From contig VYBO01000031.1 in NCBI GenBank assembly GCA_009844405.1, forward strand, positions 1 to 53,137: a stretch of DNA of 53,137 nucleotides, written 5' to 3'. Of this stretch, positions 32,006 to 40,259 are shown piece by piece. The translations under genes and the position numbers were made by a program. The notes beneath the pieces were generated by a model. That model saw only the letters and a program-made list of their open reading frames with translations, had not been told where the DNA came from and did not search any database. Origin of the DNA: Acidimicrobiaceae bacterium (GTDB lineage Bacteria; Actinomycetota; Acidimicrobiia; Acidimicrobiales; Aldehydirespiratoraceae). Position 1 is the first letter of the stretch; each line of letters begins with the position of its first letter.

Positions 32006-32016
32006 CTATAGTATAT
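32006..32016. promoter_or_regulatory. Putative GntR operator, copy 2 (CTATAGTATAT)
   Basis: CTATAGTATAT lies 48 bases before the ATG at 32064 and is identical, in inverted orientation, to the site at 28167-28177. It contains TATAGT/TATATT -10-like hexamers, so a bound repressor would occlude the promoter of the deacetylase-binding protein-permease-GntR transcript. Confidence 0.55.
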
Positions 32017-32063
32017 TCTGGTCAGGGAACGCAGATCCTTCGCGTCTGGAGTAAGGGGGCCCA

Positions 32064-32912
32064 ATGGCGCAGTTGCTGGTCGGTTACGACGTCGAGTCCT
32101 TCGCCATAGGGGAGGGCCTCGCCCGGATCGGCGACCACGGGATGGTCCAGGCGACCGAGCCGGATTCGACGCCCCAGGGCCTAGAGGTGATCCTCCGGAA
32201 CCACGAGGAGTTCGACGCGCCGGCCACGCTGTTCGTGTGCGGCCGGACGCTCGTGCACCACGTCGCACTGTTCCAGGAGCTCGTCCGCCATCCGCTGATC
32301 GACATCCAGCAGCACACCTACAGCCACGCCCTCTTCAAGCCCGACTACTGGAACGGGGGCGTATTCCTGGCGTCGCCCGAGGAGGCGCTCGAGACGGAAC
32401 TGATGACGACATCGGCCGCCATCGACAAGCACCTCGGGATCGAGTGCATCGGGCTGCGCACGCCCCACGGCCACTACCTGGGGTTGAGCGACCGCCCCGA
32501 GCTGCTCGACATCGTCGCCCGGTGCGGCATCCGGTACATCAGTTCGTGGGGACGCGGCGCCAACGGAGAGAACCCCACCCCGATCTCGACACAGCCGTTC
32601 TGGTACGCCGAGCAGGGACATCCCGAGATCCTCGAGATCCCGTTCCAGCACTGGCTCGACGGCATCTGGTTCGAGGCCAACGGCATCGACAAGGGCCGGG
32701 AATTCGGCCAGGTGCTGCAAGGCGCCATCGACGAGATCGTCGCCGATGACCTCACCTACGGCGCCTGCTTCCACGACTGGGCCATGCTCCGTTATGACGA
32801 GGCAGGCACGCAGTGGGTCCGCTCCCTTCTCTCCTACGCGCGAGCCAGAGACGTGGAGATCGTCTCCTACACCGACTACTACCGGTCGATGCCCGCTCTC
32901 GTGCCGGCCTGA
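32064..32912 (+). CDS. Polysaccharide deacetylase (NodB-like) family protein
   Basis: 282 aa. The first metal/catalytic Asp is in LVGYDVESFAIG, the HxxxH metal motif in IQQHTYSHALF, and the Arg-containing motif in GLRTPHGHYLGL; the last motif is EIPFQHWLDG. These are the catalytic positions of carbohydrate esterase family 4 and of related amidases acting on small molecules (allantoinase PuuE, imidase). No signal peptide is present, so it acts in the cytoplasm. Given nearby amidohydrolase and amidase genes, deacylation or ring opening of an imported small molecule is more likely than polysaccharide modification (inference). Confidence 0.85.
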   Translation: MAQLLVGYDVESFAIGEGLARIGDHGMVQATEPDSTPQGLEVILRNHEEFDAPATLFVCGRTLVHHVALFQELVRHPLIDIQQHTYSHALFKPDYWNGGVFLASPEEALETELMTTSAAIDKHLGIECIGLRTPHGHYLGLSDRPELLDIVARCGIRYISSWGRGANGENPTPISTQPFWYAEQGHPEILEIPFQHWLDGIWFEANGIDKGREFGQVLQGAIDEIVADDLTYGACFHDWAMLRYDEAGTQWVRSLLSYARARDVEIVSYTDYYRSMPALVPA

Positions 32913-32963
32913 TCGACACATCAACACCATCCGGTGACCAACACAACAACACAGGGGGATCCC

Positions 32964-33971
32964 ATGTTCAAGAACACTGTTCGCCTCTTCGCGGCGCTGC
33001 TGGCGCTCGCTCTGATCGCGGCCGCCTGCAGCGGCGACAGCGGCGACGGCGACTCGTCCGCGGGGACGGTCGCCTTCAGCTACGGCAACGAGACGGCCGG
33101 CATCTATCCCATCGTGGCCGGCCCGGCCCGGATCCAGGCCGAGTCCCGGGGCTACGAGTTCATCGAGGGCGCAGCCAACGGCGACTGCGAGCAGCAGGTC
33201 CAGGACATAGAGAACTTCATAGTCCAGCAGGTGGACGCCATCGTGGCCCTGCCGCTGTGCGGAATTGAGCCGCTCCAGCCGACGATCGACAAGGCCAAGG
33301 AGGCGGGCATCGTCTTCGTCGGCTACTCGACCGAGGTTCCCAACGGCGACGCGGCCATCGTCTACCAGAATGTGGCCGGAGCCGAGAAGGTGGCCAACGA
33401 GGCCCTCAGGTGGTTGGAAGAGGACTTCACCGGGGACCGCAACGACTTCTCCTGGGTCCTGTTCACCTTCGACCAGTGCGGATCGGCCTGCACGCAGCGC
33501 ACCGATCCGATCAGGGAGATCATCGTCAACGCCACCGGAGTCGCGCCGCTCGAAGCCGCGGTCGTGGCGGAGGACGCCGGCCTGGAGGCAACCGAGACCT
33601 TCTTCCAGTCCAATCCCAACATCGCCATGATCATCGGCATCAACGATGCCGGCGCCCTGGGCGCCTACCAGGCTGTCCTGGCCCAGATGAGGACCGGTCG
33701 CGACGCCAGCGAGTTCTTCGTGGCCGGAATGGACGGCCAGAACGAGGCCCTCGAACTGCTGGCTGCCGGCGGCGGCGAGGGCGGCATCTACCGGGCGAGC
33801 GGTGCACTGGTTCTCGATGACCTGGGACGGGCGGTCGCCGACCTTCCCATCGACCTGCTCGAGGGCAACACCACCGAGAACCTGGAGCTGCCCTACGAGT
33901 TGATCACTCCGAACGACGCGGCCCGGGCTCAGGAGATCCTCGACGCCTACCAGGAATTCACAGGCGGCTGA
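32964..33971 (+). CDS. Sugar-type ABC transporter substrate-binding lipoprotein
   Basis: 335 aa. Signal peptide VRLFAALLALALIAAACSG with a lipobox ending in Cys; it would be lipid-anchored outside the membrane. The mature part is a type-1 periplasmic binding fold (Peripla_BP_4): GNETAGIYPIVAGPARIQAE, FIVQQVDAIVALPLCGIEPL, KAKEAGIVFVGYSTE and GINDAGALGAYQA. Several Cys (GDCEQQ, PLCG, DQCGSACTQ) are unusual and may form disulphides. ATG 32964 follows ACAGGGGGATCCC; the earlier in-frame ATG adds a non-signal peptide. It delivers its ligand to the permease at 34021 and ATPase at 31215. Confidence 0.92.
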   Translation: MFKNTVRLFAALLALALIAAACSGDSGDGDSSAGTVAFSYGNETAGIYPIVAGPARIQAESRGYEFIEGAANGDCEQQVQDIENFIVQQVDAIVALPLCGIEPLQPTIDKAKEAGIVFVGYSTEVPNGDAAIVYQNVAGAEKVANEALRWLEEDFTGDRNDFSWVLFTFDQCGSACTQRTDPIREIIVNATGVAPLEAAVVAEDAGLEATETFFQSNPNIAMIIGINDAGALGAYQAVLAQMRTGRDASEFFVAGMDGQNEALELLAAGGGEGGIYRASGALVLDDLGRAVADLPIDLLEGNTTENLELPYELITPNDAARAQEILDAYQEFTGG

Positions 33972-34020
33972 TCCTCGCCAAGAAAATGGGCCGCTCCAAC
34001 TGGAGACGATCCCAGCCAGC

Positions 34021-35067
34021 ATGAACACACCCGGAGACTCCTCTTCTGGATCGCGCCCCGCCGCGGCGGCGAGCACGGTCGGAACAGACCCCGAGTCCCA
34101 GTTGGCGCGCATCCGGGCCGGGTTCCTCAGGAACGGCATCGTCATCGCGCTGGTCTTGGAGGTGTTGTTCTTCTGGTCGCAGTCCGAGAAGTTCATGACC
34201 ACCTCCAACATCCGGCTCATCTTCCTGCAGGTGGCCGTGGTCGGGATCATGGCGGTGCCCACCGCCCTGCTGTTGATGTCGGGCTACATCGACTTCGCGG
34301 TCGGGTCCACTCTCGGCTTGAGCGCCGTCGTGCTGGGAAAGCAGCTCGAGGCCGGAACGCACCCCGTCACCGCCTGCACACTCACGATCATCGTGGCGGC
34401 CGGCGTAGGCCTATGCCAGGGCACCCTGGCGACACGAGGCCGGTTCGCCCCGATCATCGTCACCCTGGGCTTTTACACCGCGGTGCGCGGGCTGACTTAC
34501 GTGGTGAACGACGGGGATCTGGCCAGCGGCTGGACCGGCAGATTCAAGGAGATCGGCCAGGGTCTCCTCCCGGGCGTCGGGATCCCGAACCCGGTGATCA
34601 TCGCCGGGGTCGTCTTCATCATCGGCGGGCTGTTCCACACCAAGACGGTGTGGGGCCGGCACATGGTGGCTCTGGGCGTGAACGCGGAGGCCGCCCGCCG
34701 GGCCGGCATCAATCCCTGGCGGCTCCCCCTCCTGCTCTACGTCGCCAGCAGCGTCGGTGCCGGCGTAGGGGCCATCGTGCTCGTGTCCCGGCTCAACTCG
34801 GCTCCCCCGACCCTCGGCGAAGGGATCGAGATCGAGGTGCTGAGCGCCATCCTGCTGGGAGGGGTGGCCTTCGGAGGGGGAAAGGGCAACCTCCTCGGTG
34901 TGGCCGCCGGGGTATTGTTCATCGGCGTGCTCAACGACGGGCTGCTGCTTCTCGGAGCCAAGCCCTTCTGGGTCCGCGTGAGCGCCGGGCTCGCCCTGGT
35001 AGCCGCGGCCGCCCTGGACGCCACCAGCAGATACTTCGAGCGCCGAGCAACCGGAGGAGAGGAATGA
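34021..35067 (+). CDS. Sugar-type ABC transporter permease
   Basis: 348 aa of the RbsC-like BPD_transp_2 family: about nine to ten transmembrane helices, with MSGYIDFAVGSTLGLSAVVL near residue 80, the conserved TLGFYTAVRGLTYVVNDG, the cytoplasmic coupling segment GVNAEAARRAGINPWRLPLL, and LSAILLGGVAFGGGKGNLLG. The stretch RRAGI is the ATPase contact. Its stop overlaps the GntR ATG by four bases. The N-terminal 35 residues are Ser/Pro-rich and cytoplasmic. Confidence 0.9.
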   Translation: MNTPGDSSSGSRPAAAASTVGTDPESQLARIRAGFLRNGIVIALVLEVLFFWSQSEKFMTTSNIRLIFLQVAVVGIMAVPTALLLMSGYIDFAVGSTLGLSAVVLGKQLEAGTHPVTACTLTIIVAAGVGLCQGTLATRGRFAPIIVTLGFYTAVRGLTYVVNDGDLASGWTGRFKEIGQGLLPGVGIPNPVIIAGVVFIIGGLFHTKTVWGRHMVALGVNAEAARRAGINPWRLPLLLYVASSVGAGVGAIVLVSRLNSAPPTLGEGIEIEVLSAILLGGVAFGGGKGNLLGVAAGVLFIGVLNDGLLLLGAKPFWVRVSAGLALVAAAALDATSRYFERRATGGEE

Positions 35068-35741
35068 CACGGCAGCACTCGGTGCCCGACATCGTCGCGA
35101 GCGAGGTACGGGGACTGATACTGGACGGGACGATCAGCCCCGGCGAGCGCATCAACATCCGCGATCTGGAACGACGCCTCCAGGTCTCCCACATCCCCAT
35201 CCGGGAGGGCATCCGCATGCTCCAGGCCGAGGGGCTGGTGGAGACGATGCCCAACGTCGGAGCAGTGGCGACCAAGATCTCGTTGCGCGAACTCGAGGAC
35301 GTGTACGACCTGCGCCGCCTGATCGAACCGCCGGTGGCGCGGCGCGCCGCTACGAGCATGCCCGACTCGCACATAGACGTCCTGCACGCGGCGCTGACAG
35401 AACTGGAGAGCTCCGTCGACACCCCCGGAGCCATGGACGGCGGCTATATCGCAGCCCATCAACGGTTCCACCGGGTCCTACTTGCCCCCAGCCTCACACC
35501 GACCATCGAACGGACTCTCGAGCGGCTCTGGGGGGTGACCGAGAGATACCTGAGGCTCACGCGTGGGGCTGCCCTGCCCGTCGCCGACACGCAGCACCGG
35601 CTCATGGTCGAGTTGTGCGAGGAGCGCCGAGGCGACGAGCTGGCCGACGTGTTGACCCAGCACCTCCATCTGACGACCGACACGATCCACATCCTGTACG
35701 GCGCGTCCGGATCGGACAGCCCGGATCCTGAGAGAGCATGA
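35064..35741 (+). CDS. GntR family regulator, FCD type
   Basis: 225 aa. Residues about 5-70 are a winged helix (VASEVRGLILDGTISPGERI, LERRLQVSHIPIREGIRMLQ, AEGLVETMPNVGAVATKIS). Residues about 80-215 are the all-helical FCD effector domain (LEDVYDLRRLIEPPVARRAA, AHQRFHRVLL, DTQHRLMVELCEERRGDELA), with the His/Asp set that binds metal and a carboxylate ligand. It is encoded inside the transport/catabolic operon, coupled to the permease and to the lipoyl gene, so it is probably the local regulator. The CTATAGTATAT sites at 28167 and 32006 are candidate operators. Confidence 0.9.
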   Translation: MTRQHSVPDIVASEVRGLILDGTISPGERINIRDLERRLQVSHIPIREGIRMLQAEGLVETMPNVGAVATKISLRELEDVYDLRRLIEPPVARRAATSMPDSHIDVLHAALTELESSVDTPGAMDGGYIAAHQRFHRVLLAPSLTPTIERTLERLWGVTERYLRLTRGAALPVADTQHRLMVELCEERRGDELADVLTQHLHLTTDTIHILYGASGSDSPDPERA

Positions 35742-35977
35742 CCTACGAGGTCATCATGCCCAAGACGGGGATGTACGAGGGCAGCGTGACGTTGACCGAG
35801 TGGCTCGTAGAAGACGGGGGCGAGGTCGTTGCGGGCGAGCCGCTCTTCGTGATGGAGAGCGACAAGGTCGAGATGGAGATCGAGGCCGAGTTCTCCGGCC
35901 GGGTCCATCAAGAAGCGGAGCCGGGCCTCGAAGCTCCGATCGGCACCCGCATCGGTGTCATCGTCGAGACACCGTGA
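35738..35977 (+). CDS. Free-standing lipoyl-domain protein
   Basis: 79-aa lipoyl domain: VIMPKTGMYEGSVTLTEWLV starts the fold, and MESDKVEMEIEAEFSGRV holds the Lys to be lipoylated (about residue 47). It starts inside the GntR stop (ATGA) and ends inside the start of the E1 fusion (GTGA). It lacks an E1/E3-binding domain and acyltransferase core. It probably serves the E1 encoded next to it as the swinging-arm carrier; the rest of the E2 and the E3 must come from elsewhere if a classical complex forms. Confidence 0.88.
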   Translation: MTYEVIMPKTGMYEGSVTLTEWLVEDGGEVVAGEPLFVMESDKVEMEIEAEFSGRVHQEAEPGLEAPIGTRIGVIVETP

Positions 35978-38010
35978 AACAGCCTCCCAGCCAATCGGGA
36001 ACGGAGCCCGCGGCACCTCCGGGATCCGCAGGTGTGCTTGAGAGCGGACTGCGAATGATGCTTCGCATTCGCGGGTTCGAGGATCGTCTCTTGAGGGAGT
36101 TCGCCAAGGGCGACATGCCCGGGTTCGTCCACACCTATCACGGGGCCGAACCCGTCGCCGCCGCCGTGTGCGCCCATCTGACCGATGACGACATCATCAC
36201 CAGCACCCACCGAGGCCACGGCCACTGCATCGCCAAGGGCTGCGACCTCTCGGCGATGGTGGCCGAGCTCTACGGGCGTGAGACGGGCCTGTGCCGGGGT
36301 CGGGGCGGATCGATGCACATCGCCGACTTCAGCAAGGGCGTGCTAGGTGCCAACGCCATCGTGGGGGGCGGCATCTCGCTGGCGGTGGGGGCTGCCCTCG
36401 CGGCCCGCGTGCTCGGCGACGGCCGCGTGGCCGTCTCGTTCTTCGGCGACGGGGCCTCCAACCAGGGCATCTTCCACGAGTCGCTCAACCTGGCGTCCAT
36501 CTGGCGCCTGCCGGTGGTGTTCGTGTGCGAGAACAACGGCTGGGCCGAGTCGACACCGACGGCATACGCCACCAGCGTCGCCGACATTGCGGTCAGGGCC
36601 CAGGCCTACGACATGCCAGGGGTGGTGGTCGACGGGTCCGACTACATGGAAGTGCTCACCCAGGCCGGCCACGCCATCGATCGGGCTCGGCGTGGCGAGG
36701 GGCCCACCCTGGTCGAAGCCAAGATCACCAGGATGCGCGGCCACTACGTGGGCGATCCCGAGCAGTACCGGTCCCGTGAACAGCGCCGCACGGCTCGGGG
36801 CCTCGATCCCGTCGCTCGGCTCGTCGACGCCACCGACCTCGACGTCGAGGCGGGCAAGACTGGAATCGAGGCTGAACTCGACGAAGCGTACGACGCGGCT
36901 AGAGCCGCGCCCTGGCCCGATCCGGCCGAGGTGGAGCGCTACGTCCTCAGCGAGGACCGGCCCGACCGGGAACTGCCGGTCGCCGTGCCGGCAACGGCGC
37001 AGGAGGGCTCATTCGTCCAAGCCGTTCACGAAGCGCTGGCCGAGGCCATGAGGGCCGACCCCCGCGTCATCGTCCTCGGGGAGGACATCGCCGGCGGCGC
37101 CGGACTCGGAGCCCCGCTGGAGGGCGCCATGGGCGGGACGTTCGGCGTCACGAAGGGCCTGATCGAGGAGTTCGGTTCCGAGCGGGTCCGCGACACCCCG
37201 ATCTCCGAGGCCGGCTTCGTGGGCGCGGCCGTCGGGGCAGCCATGGCCGGCCTTCGGCCCGTGGTCGACATCATGTGGGCAAGCTTCGTTCCCTATTGCT
37301 TCGACCAGATCTTCAACCAGGCCGCCAAGATGCGTTACATGTTCGGTGGCCAAGCCGCCGTTCCAGTGGTGTTGCGCATGGCGGTGGGCGCCGGGCTGCG
37401 GGCCGGGGGCCAGCATTCCGACACACTGCAGCAGATCTTCACCAGCATCCCAGGACTGAAGGTGTTGGCTCCGGCCACTCCGGCCACGGCCAAGGGGCTG
37501 CTCCTTCGAGCTGTCTCCGACGACGACCCGGTCGTGTTCCTGGAGCACATGAGCCTGTACCGGACACGGGGGCCGCTGCCCGAGGGTCACTACGAGTTGC
37601 CCATCGGGAGAGCGGCCGTCGAGCGCCGCGGCGACGACGTGAGCCTGATCGCCGCCGGTGCAGGTGTGCTGCTGGCCATCCAGGCTGCCGAACGGCTGGC
37701 CACCGAGCACCAGGTGTCGGCCGAGATCGTCGACTTGCGAACGCTCTCGCCCCTGGACACGGACACAGTCGGGGCCTCGGTGAGACGGACCGGGCGGGCG
37801 GTCGTCATCGACGAGAGCCCACCCCGCTGCAGTGTGGCCTCCGATCTGGCCGCCACCGTCTCCGAAGTCGCATGGAATCAACTTCGCGCTCCCGTGGCGC
37901 GGATCACTGCCGCAAACTCACCGGTGCCCTTCAGCCCTCCTCTGGAGGACGCCTACCTTCCCTCAGTCGACAGCGTGGTCGACGCCGTCTTGAGAATGTC
38001 ACACGGCTAG
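35974..38010 (+). CDS. Fused E1 alpha-beta 2-oxoacid (or acetoin) dehydrogenase
   Basis: 678 aa. Residues about 20-320 are E1 alpha: HTYHGAEPVAAAVCAHLTDD, HRGHGHCIAKG, GRGGSMHIAD, the ThDP motif GDGASNQGIFHESLNLASIW ending at ENNGW, and RMRGHYVGDPEQYR. Residues about 345-678 are E1 beta: GEDIAGGAGLGAPL, RVRDTPISEAGFVGAAVGAA, GGQHSDTLQQIFTSIPGLKV, VFLEHMSLYR and VDLRTLSPLD. It oxidatively decarboxylates a 2-oxo compound (or cleaves acetoin), loading the acyl group on lipoate. Alpha and beta are usually separate genes in AcoAB/PdhAB systems, so this is a fusion. Product acyl-CoA could feed the malate synthase encoded next. Confidence 0.9.
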   Translation: MKQPPSQSGTEPAAPPGSAGVLESGLRMMLRIRGFEDRLLREFAKGDMPGFVHTYHGAEPVAAAVCAHLTDDDIITSTHRGHGHCIAKGCDLSAMVAELYGRETGLCRGRGGSMHIADFSKGVLGANAIVGGGISLAVGAALAARVLGDGRVAVSFFGDGASNQGIFHESLNLASIWRLPVVFVCENNGWAESTPTAYATSVADIAVRAQAYDMPGVVVDGSDYMEVLTQAGHAIDRARRGEGPTLVEAKITRMRGHYVGDPEQYRSREQRRTARGLDPVARLVDATDLDVEAGKTGIEAELDEAYDAARAAPWPDPAEVERYVLSEDRPDRELPVAVPATAQEGSFVQAVHEALAEAMRADPRVIVLGEDIAGGAGLGAPLEGAMGGTFGVTKGLIEEFGSERVRDTPISEAGFVGAAVGAAMAGLRPVVDIMWASFVPYCFDQIFNQAAKMRYMFGGQAAVPVVLRMAVGAGLRAGGQHSDTLQQIFTSIPGLKVLAPATPATAKGLLLRAVSDDDPVVFLEHMSLYRTRGPLPEGHYELPIGRAAVERRGDDVSLIAAGAGVLLAIQAAERLATEHQVSAEIVDLRTLSPLDTDTVGASVRRTGRAVVIDESPPRCSVASDLAATVSEVAWNQLRAPVARITAANSPVPFSPPLEDAYLPSVDSVVDAVLRMSHG

Positions 38011-38021
38011 GAGACACGCGC

Positions 38022-40208
38022 GTGCGTACCGGGTCGCTTGAGATTGCTCCACCACTTCATGAATTCATCGTGGTCGAGGCCCTGCCGGGAACCGGCCTGC
38101 AGATCGACGAGTTCTGGGGCGCGCTCCAGTCCATCCTGATCGACCTCGGCCCCCGCAACGCCGCGTTGCTGGCCCGGCGCGACGAGCTGCAGTCCCAGAT
38201 CGACGACTGGCACCGGGCGGCCCGCGCCGAGGGTCGAAGCCACGACGCCGACGCCTACGCCAACTTCCTGCGCGACATCGGGTACCTGCGCTACATGGAC
38301 GGCTCGGTGACCGCCACGACGGCCAACGTCGATCCCGAGATCGCCGCGGTGGCCGGACCGCAGCTGGTGGTGCCCGTCGACAACGCCCGCTACGCGCTGA
38401 ACGCAGCCAACGCGCGCTGGGGGAGCCTGTACGACGCCCTCTACGGAACCGACGTGCTCAGCGAGGCGGACGGCTGCAGCCGCGGCGACGCCTACAACCC
38501 GGTCAGAGGCGACCGGGTGATCGCCTCGGGCCGCGACTTCCTCGACACGCACTTCGCCCTCGACTCGGCCAGCCACGCCTGGGCGACCGGCTACCGGGTG
38601 CAGGACGGAGCCCTGCAGGTGCGCAGCGGCGACGGCACCGTCAGCGCGCTACTGCGCCCCGAGCAGTTCATCGGCTACACCGGCGCCGCGGACGCGCCCG
38701 AATCGATCCTGCTGCGCAAGAACGGCCTGCACTGCGAGCTGCGGGTCGACGCCGACCACCCGGTGGGGCGCCGGGACCACGCCGGCGTCTTCGACATCCG
38801 GCTCGAGTCCGCCCTCACCGCCATCATGGACTTCGAGGACTCCGTCTCGGCCGTGGACGCCGACGACAAGGTGGCGGTCTACCGGAACTGGCTCGGGCTC
38901 ATGCGAGGCAGCCTGAAGACCGCCTTCGTGCGCAACGGCAGGACGGTGCACCGGTCGCTGAACGGCGACCGCAGCTTCACCGGCCCCGACGGCGAGCCGG
39001 TACGGCTGCCGGGCCGGGCCCTGATGCTGGTCCGCAACGTGGGACCCCATCTCACCACCGACATGGTGAGGCTCGACGGCGAGCCGGTGTACGAGACCAT
39101 GGTCGACGCAATGGTCACCGCGCTGTGCGCGATCGGTGATCTGCGGGGCATGGGACGGGTGGACGGCAAGCCCATCCGCAACTCGGCGGCCGGGTCCGTC
39201 TACATCGTCAAGCCCAAGCTGCACAGCCCCGACGAGGTCGACCTGGCCTGCGATCTGTTCGGCCGGGTGGAGGACGCCCTCGGCCTGGTGCAGCGGACCC
39301 TGAAGATGGGGATCATGGACGAGGAGCGCCGTACTTCGCTGGGCCTCAAGGAGTGCATCTGGAGGGCCCGCGACCGGGTGGTGTTCATCAACACCGGCTT
39401 CCTGGACCGCACCGGCGACGAGATCCACACCGACATGGAGGCCGGACCGGTGATCCCCAAGACCGAGATGAAGTCGGCCGCCTGGCTCGGCGCCTACGAG
39501 AACTCCAACGTGGACACCGGCCTGGCCTGCGGGCTGCGGGGACGCGCTCAGATCGGCAAGGGCATGTGGACGATGCCCAGCGAGATGGCGGCCATGGTCA
39601 AGTCGAAGATCCAGCATCCGATCGCGGGAGCCAGCACCGCCTGGGTGCCCTCCCCCACCGCGGCAACCCTGCACGCCATGCACTACTTCCTGGTAAACGT
39701 GGCCGACCGCCAGAGGGACCTCGCCGACCGCACGCCCGCCCGCCTCGCCAGCCTGATCGACATTCCCGTGCTGGCGGCTGGCCGGGAGCTCGGCCCGAAC
39801 GAAATACGGCGCGAGCTGGACAACAACATCCAGGGCATCCTCGGATACCTGGTCCGGTGGGTGGGCCAGGGCGTGGGATGCTCGACCGTGCCCGACATCG
39901 GCGACGTCGGCCTCATGGAGGATCTGGCCACCCTCCGGATCTCCAGCCAGCACATAGCCAACTGGCTGCATCACGGACTCGTGTCCGCGGAGGCGGTGCG
40001 CGAGACCATGCGCCGTATGGCCAACCTGGTCGACCAGCAGAACAGCGGCGATGCCGACTACGAGCCCATGGCCCCCGACTACGACTCCAGCCCTCCGTTC
40101 GCGGCCGCGGTCGAGCTCGTGTTCTCGGCCCGGGACGAACCCGGCGGCTACACGGAGCGGGTGCTCCGGGCCCATCGCCGTCGGGTCAAGGCCCGCTCGC
40201 ACCGGTAG
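38022..40208 (+). CDS. glcB: Malate synthase G
   Basis: 728 aa, the usual MSG length (about 720-730). Conserved blocks: LLARRDELQSQIDDWHRAAR near residue 45, ALNAANARWGSLYDALYGTD, HPVGRRDHAGVFDI, IMDFEDSVSAVDADDK with acidic Mg ligand, YIVKPKLHSPDEVDLACDLF, LKMGIMDEERRTSLGLKECI, FINTGFLDRTGDEIHTDMEA and the catalytic region DIGDVGLMEDLATLRISSQH. It condenses glyoxylate with acetyl-CoA to malate. GTG 38022 is preceded by TAGGAGACAC directly after the E1 stop; the open frame further upstream is antisense/out-of-frame to E1. Operon position suggests the catabolised compound yields acetyl-CoA and glyoxylate. Confidence 0.95.
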   Translation: MRTGSLEIAPPLHEFIVVEALPGTGLQIDEFWGALQSILIDLGPRNAALLARRDELQSQIDDWHRAARAEGRSHDADAYANFLRDIGYLRYMDGSVTATTANVDPEIAAVAGPQLVVPVDNARYALNAANARWGSLYDALYGTDVLSEADGCSRGDAYNPVRGDRVIASGRDFLDTHFALDSASHAWATGYRVQDGALQVRSGDGTVSALLRPEQFIGYTGAADAPESILLRKNGLHCELRVDADHPVGRRDHAGVFDIRLESALTAIMDFEDSVSAVDADDKVAVYRNWLGLMRGSLKTAFVRNGRTVHRSLNGDRSFTGPDGEPVRLPGRALMLVRNVGPHLTTDMVRLDGEPVYETMVDAMVTALCAIGDLRGMGRVDGKPIRNSAAGSVYIVKPKLHSPDEVDLACDLFGRVEDALGLVQRTLKMGIMDEERRTSLGLKECIWRARDRVVFINTGFLDRTGDEIHTDMEAGPVIPKTEMKSAAWLGAYENSNVDTGLACGLRGRAQIGKGMWTMPSEMAAMVKSKIQHPIAGASTAWVPSPTAATLHAMHYFLVNVADRQRDLADRTPARLASLIDIPVLAAGRELGPNEIRRELDNNIQGILGYLVRWVGQGVGCSTVPDIGDVGLMEDLATLRISSQHIANWLHHGLVSAEAVRETMRRMANLVDQQNSGDADYEPMAPDYDSSPPFAAAVELVFSARDEPGGYTERVLRAHRRRVKARSHR

Positions 40209-40221
40209 GCGCAGACACTGC

Positions 40222-40251
40222 TTCGAGGCGGAGCGAGCAGGCAACTACGAT
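40222..40251 (+). promoter_or_regulatory. Putative promoter of the DAO flavoprotein gene
   Basis: TTCGAG (40222-40227), 18 bp, TACGAT (40246-40251), then eight bases to the GTG at 40260. No Shine-Dalgarno precedes the GTG (the gap is CCTCTCCC), so a leaderless transcript is plausible. Confidence 0.4.
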
Positions 40252-40259
40252 CCTCTCCC

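Noticed and set aside
22780..32966. Shared AGGGGGATCCCAT before tmm and before the binding-protein ATG as a regulatory motif
   Set aside because: It is explained by similar strong Shine-Dalgarno sequences at the right distance; two copies are not evidence of common regulation.
32181..34262. 693-aa minus-strand open frame
   Set aside because: It is antisense to the deacetylase-like, binding-protein and permease genes, has no domain motifs and is composed of His/Val/Gly/Asp-rich shadow sequence.
37275..38021. N-terminal extension of malate synthase to 977 aa
   Set aside because: It lies over the E1 beta coding sequence in another frame; GTG 38022 with TAGGAG gives the standard 728-aa MSG.
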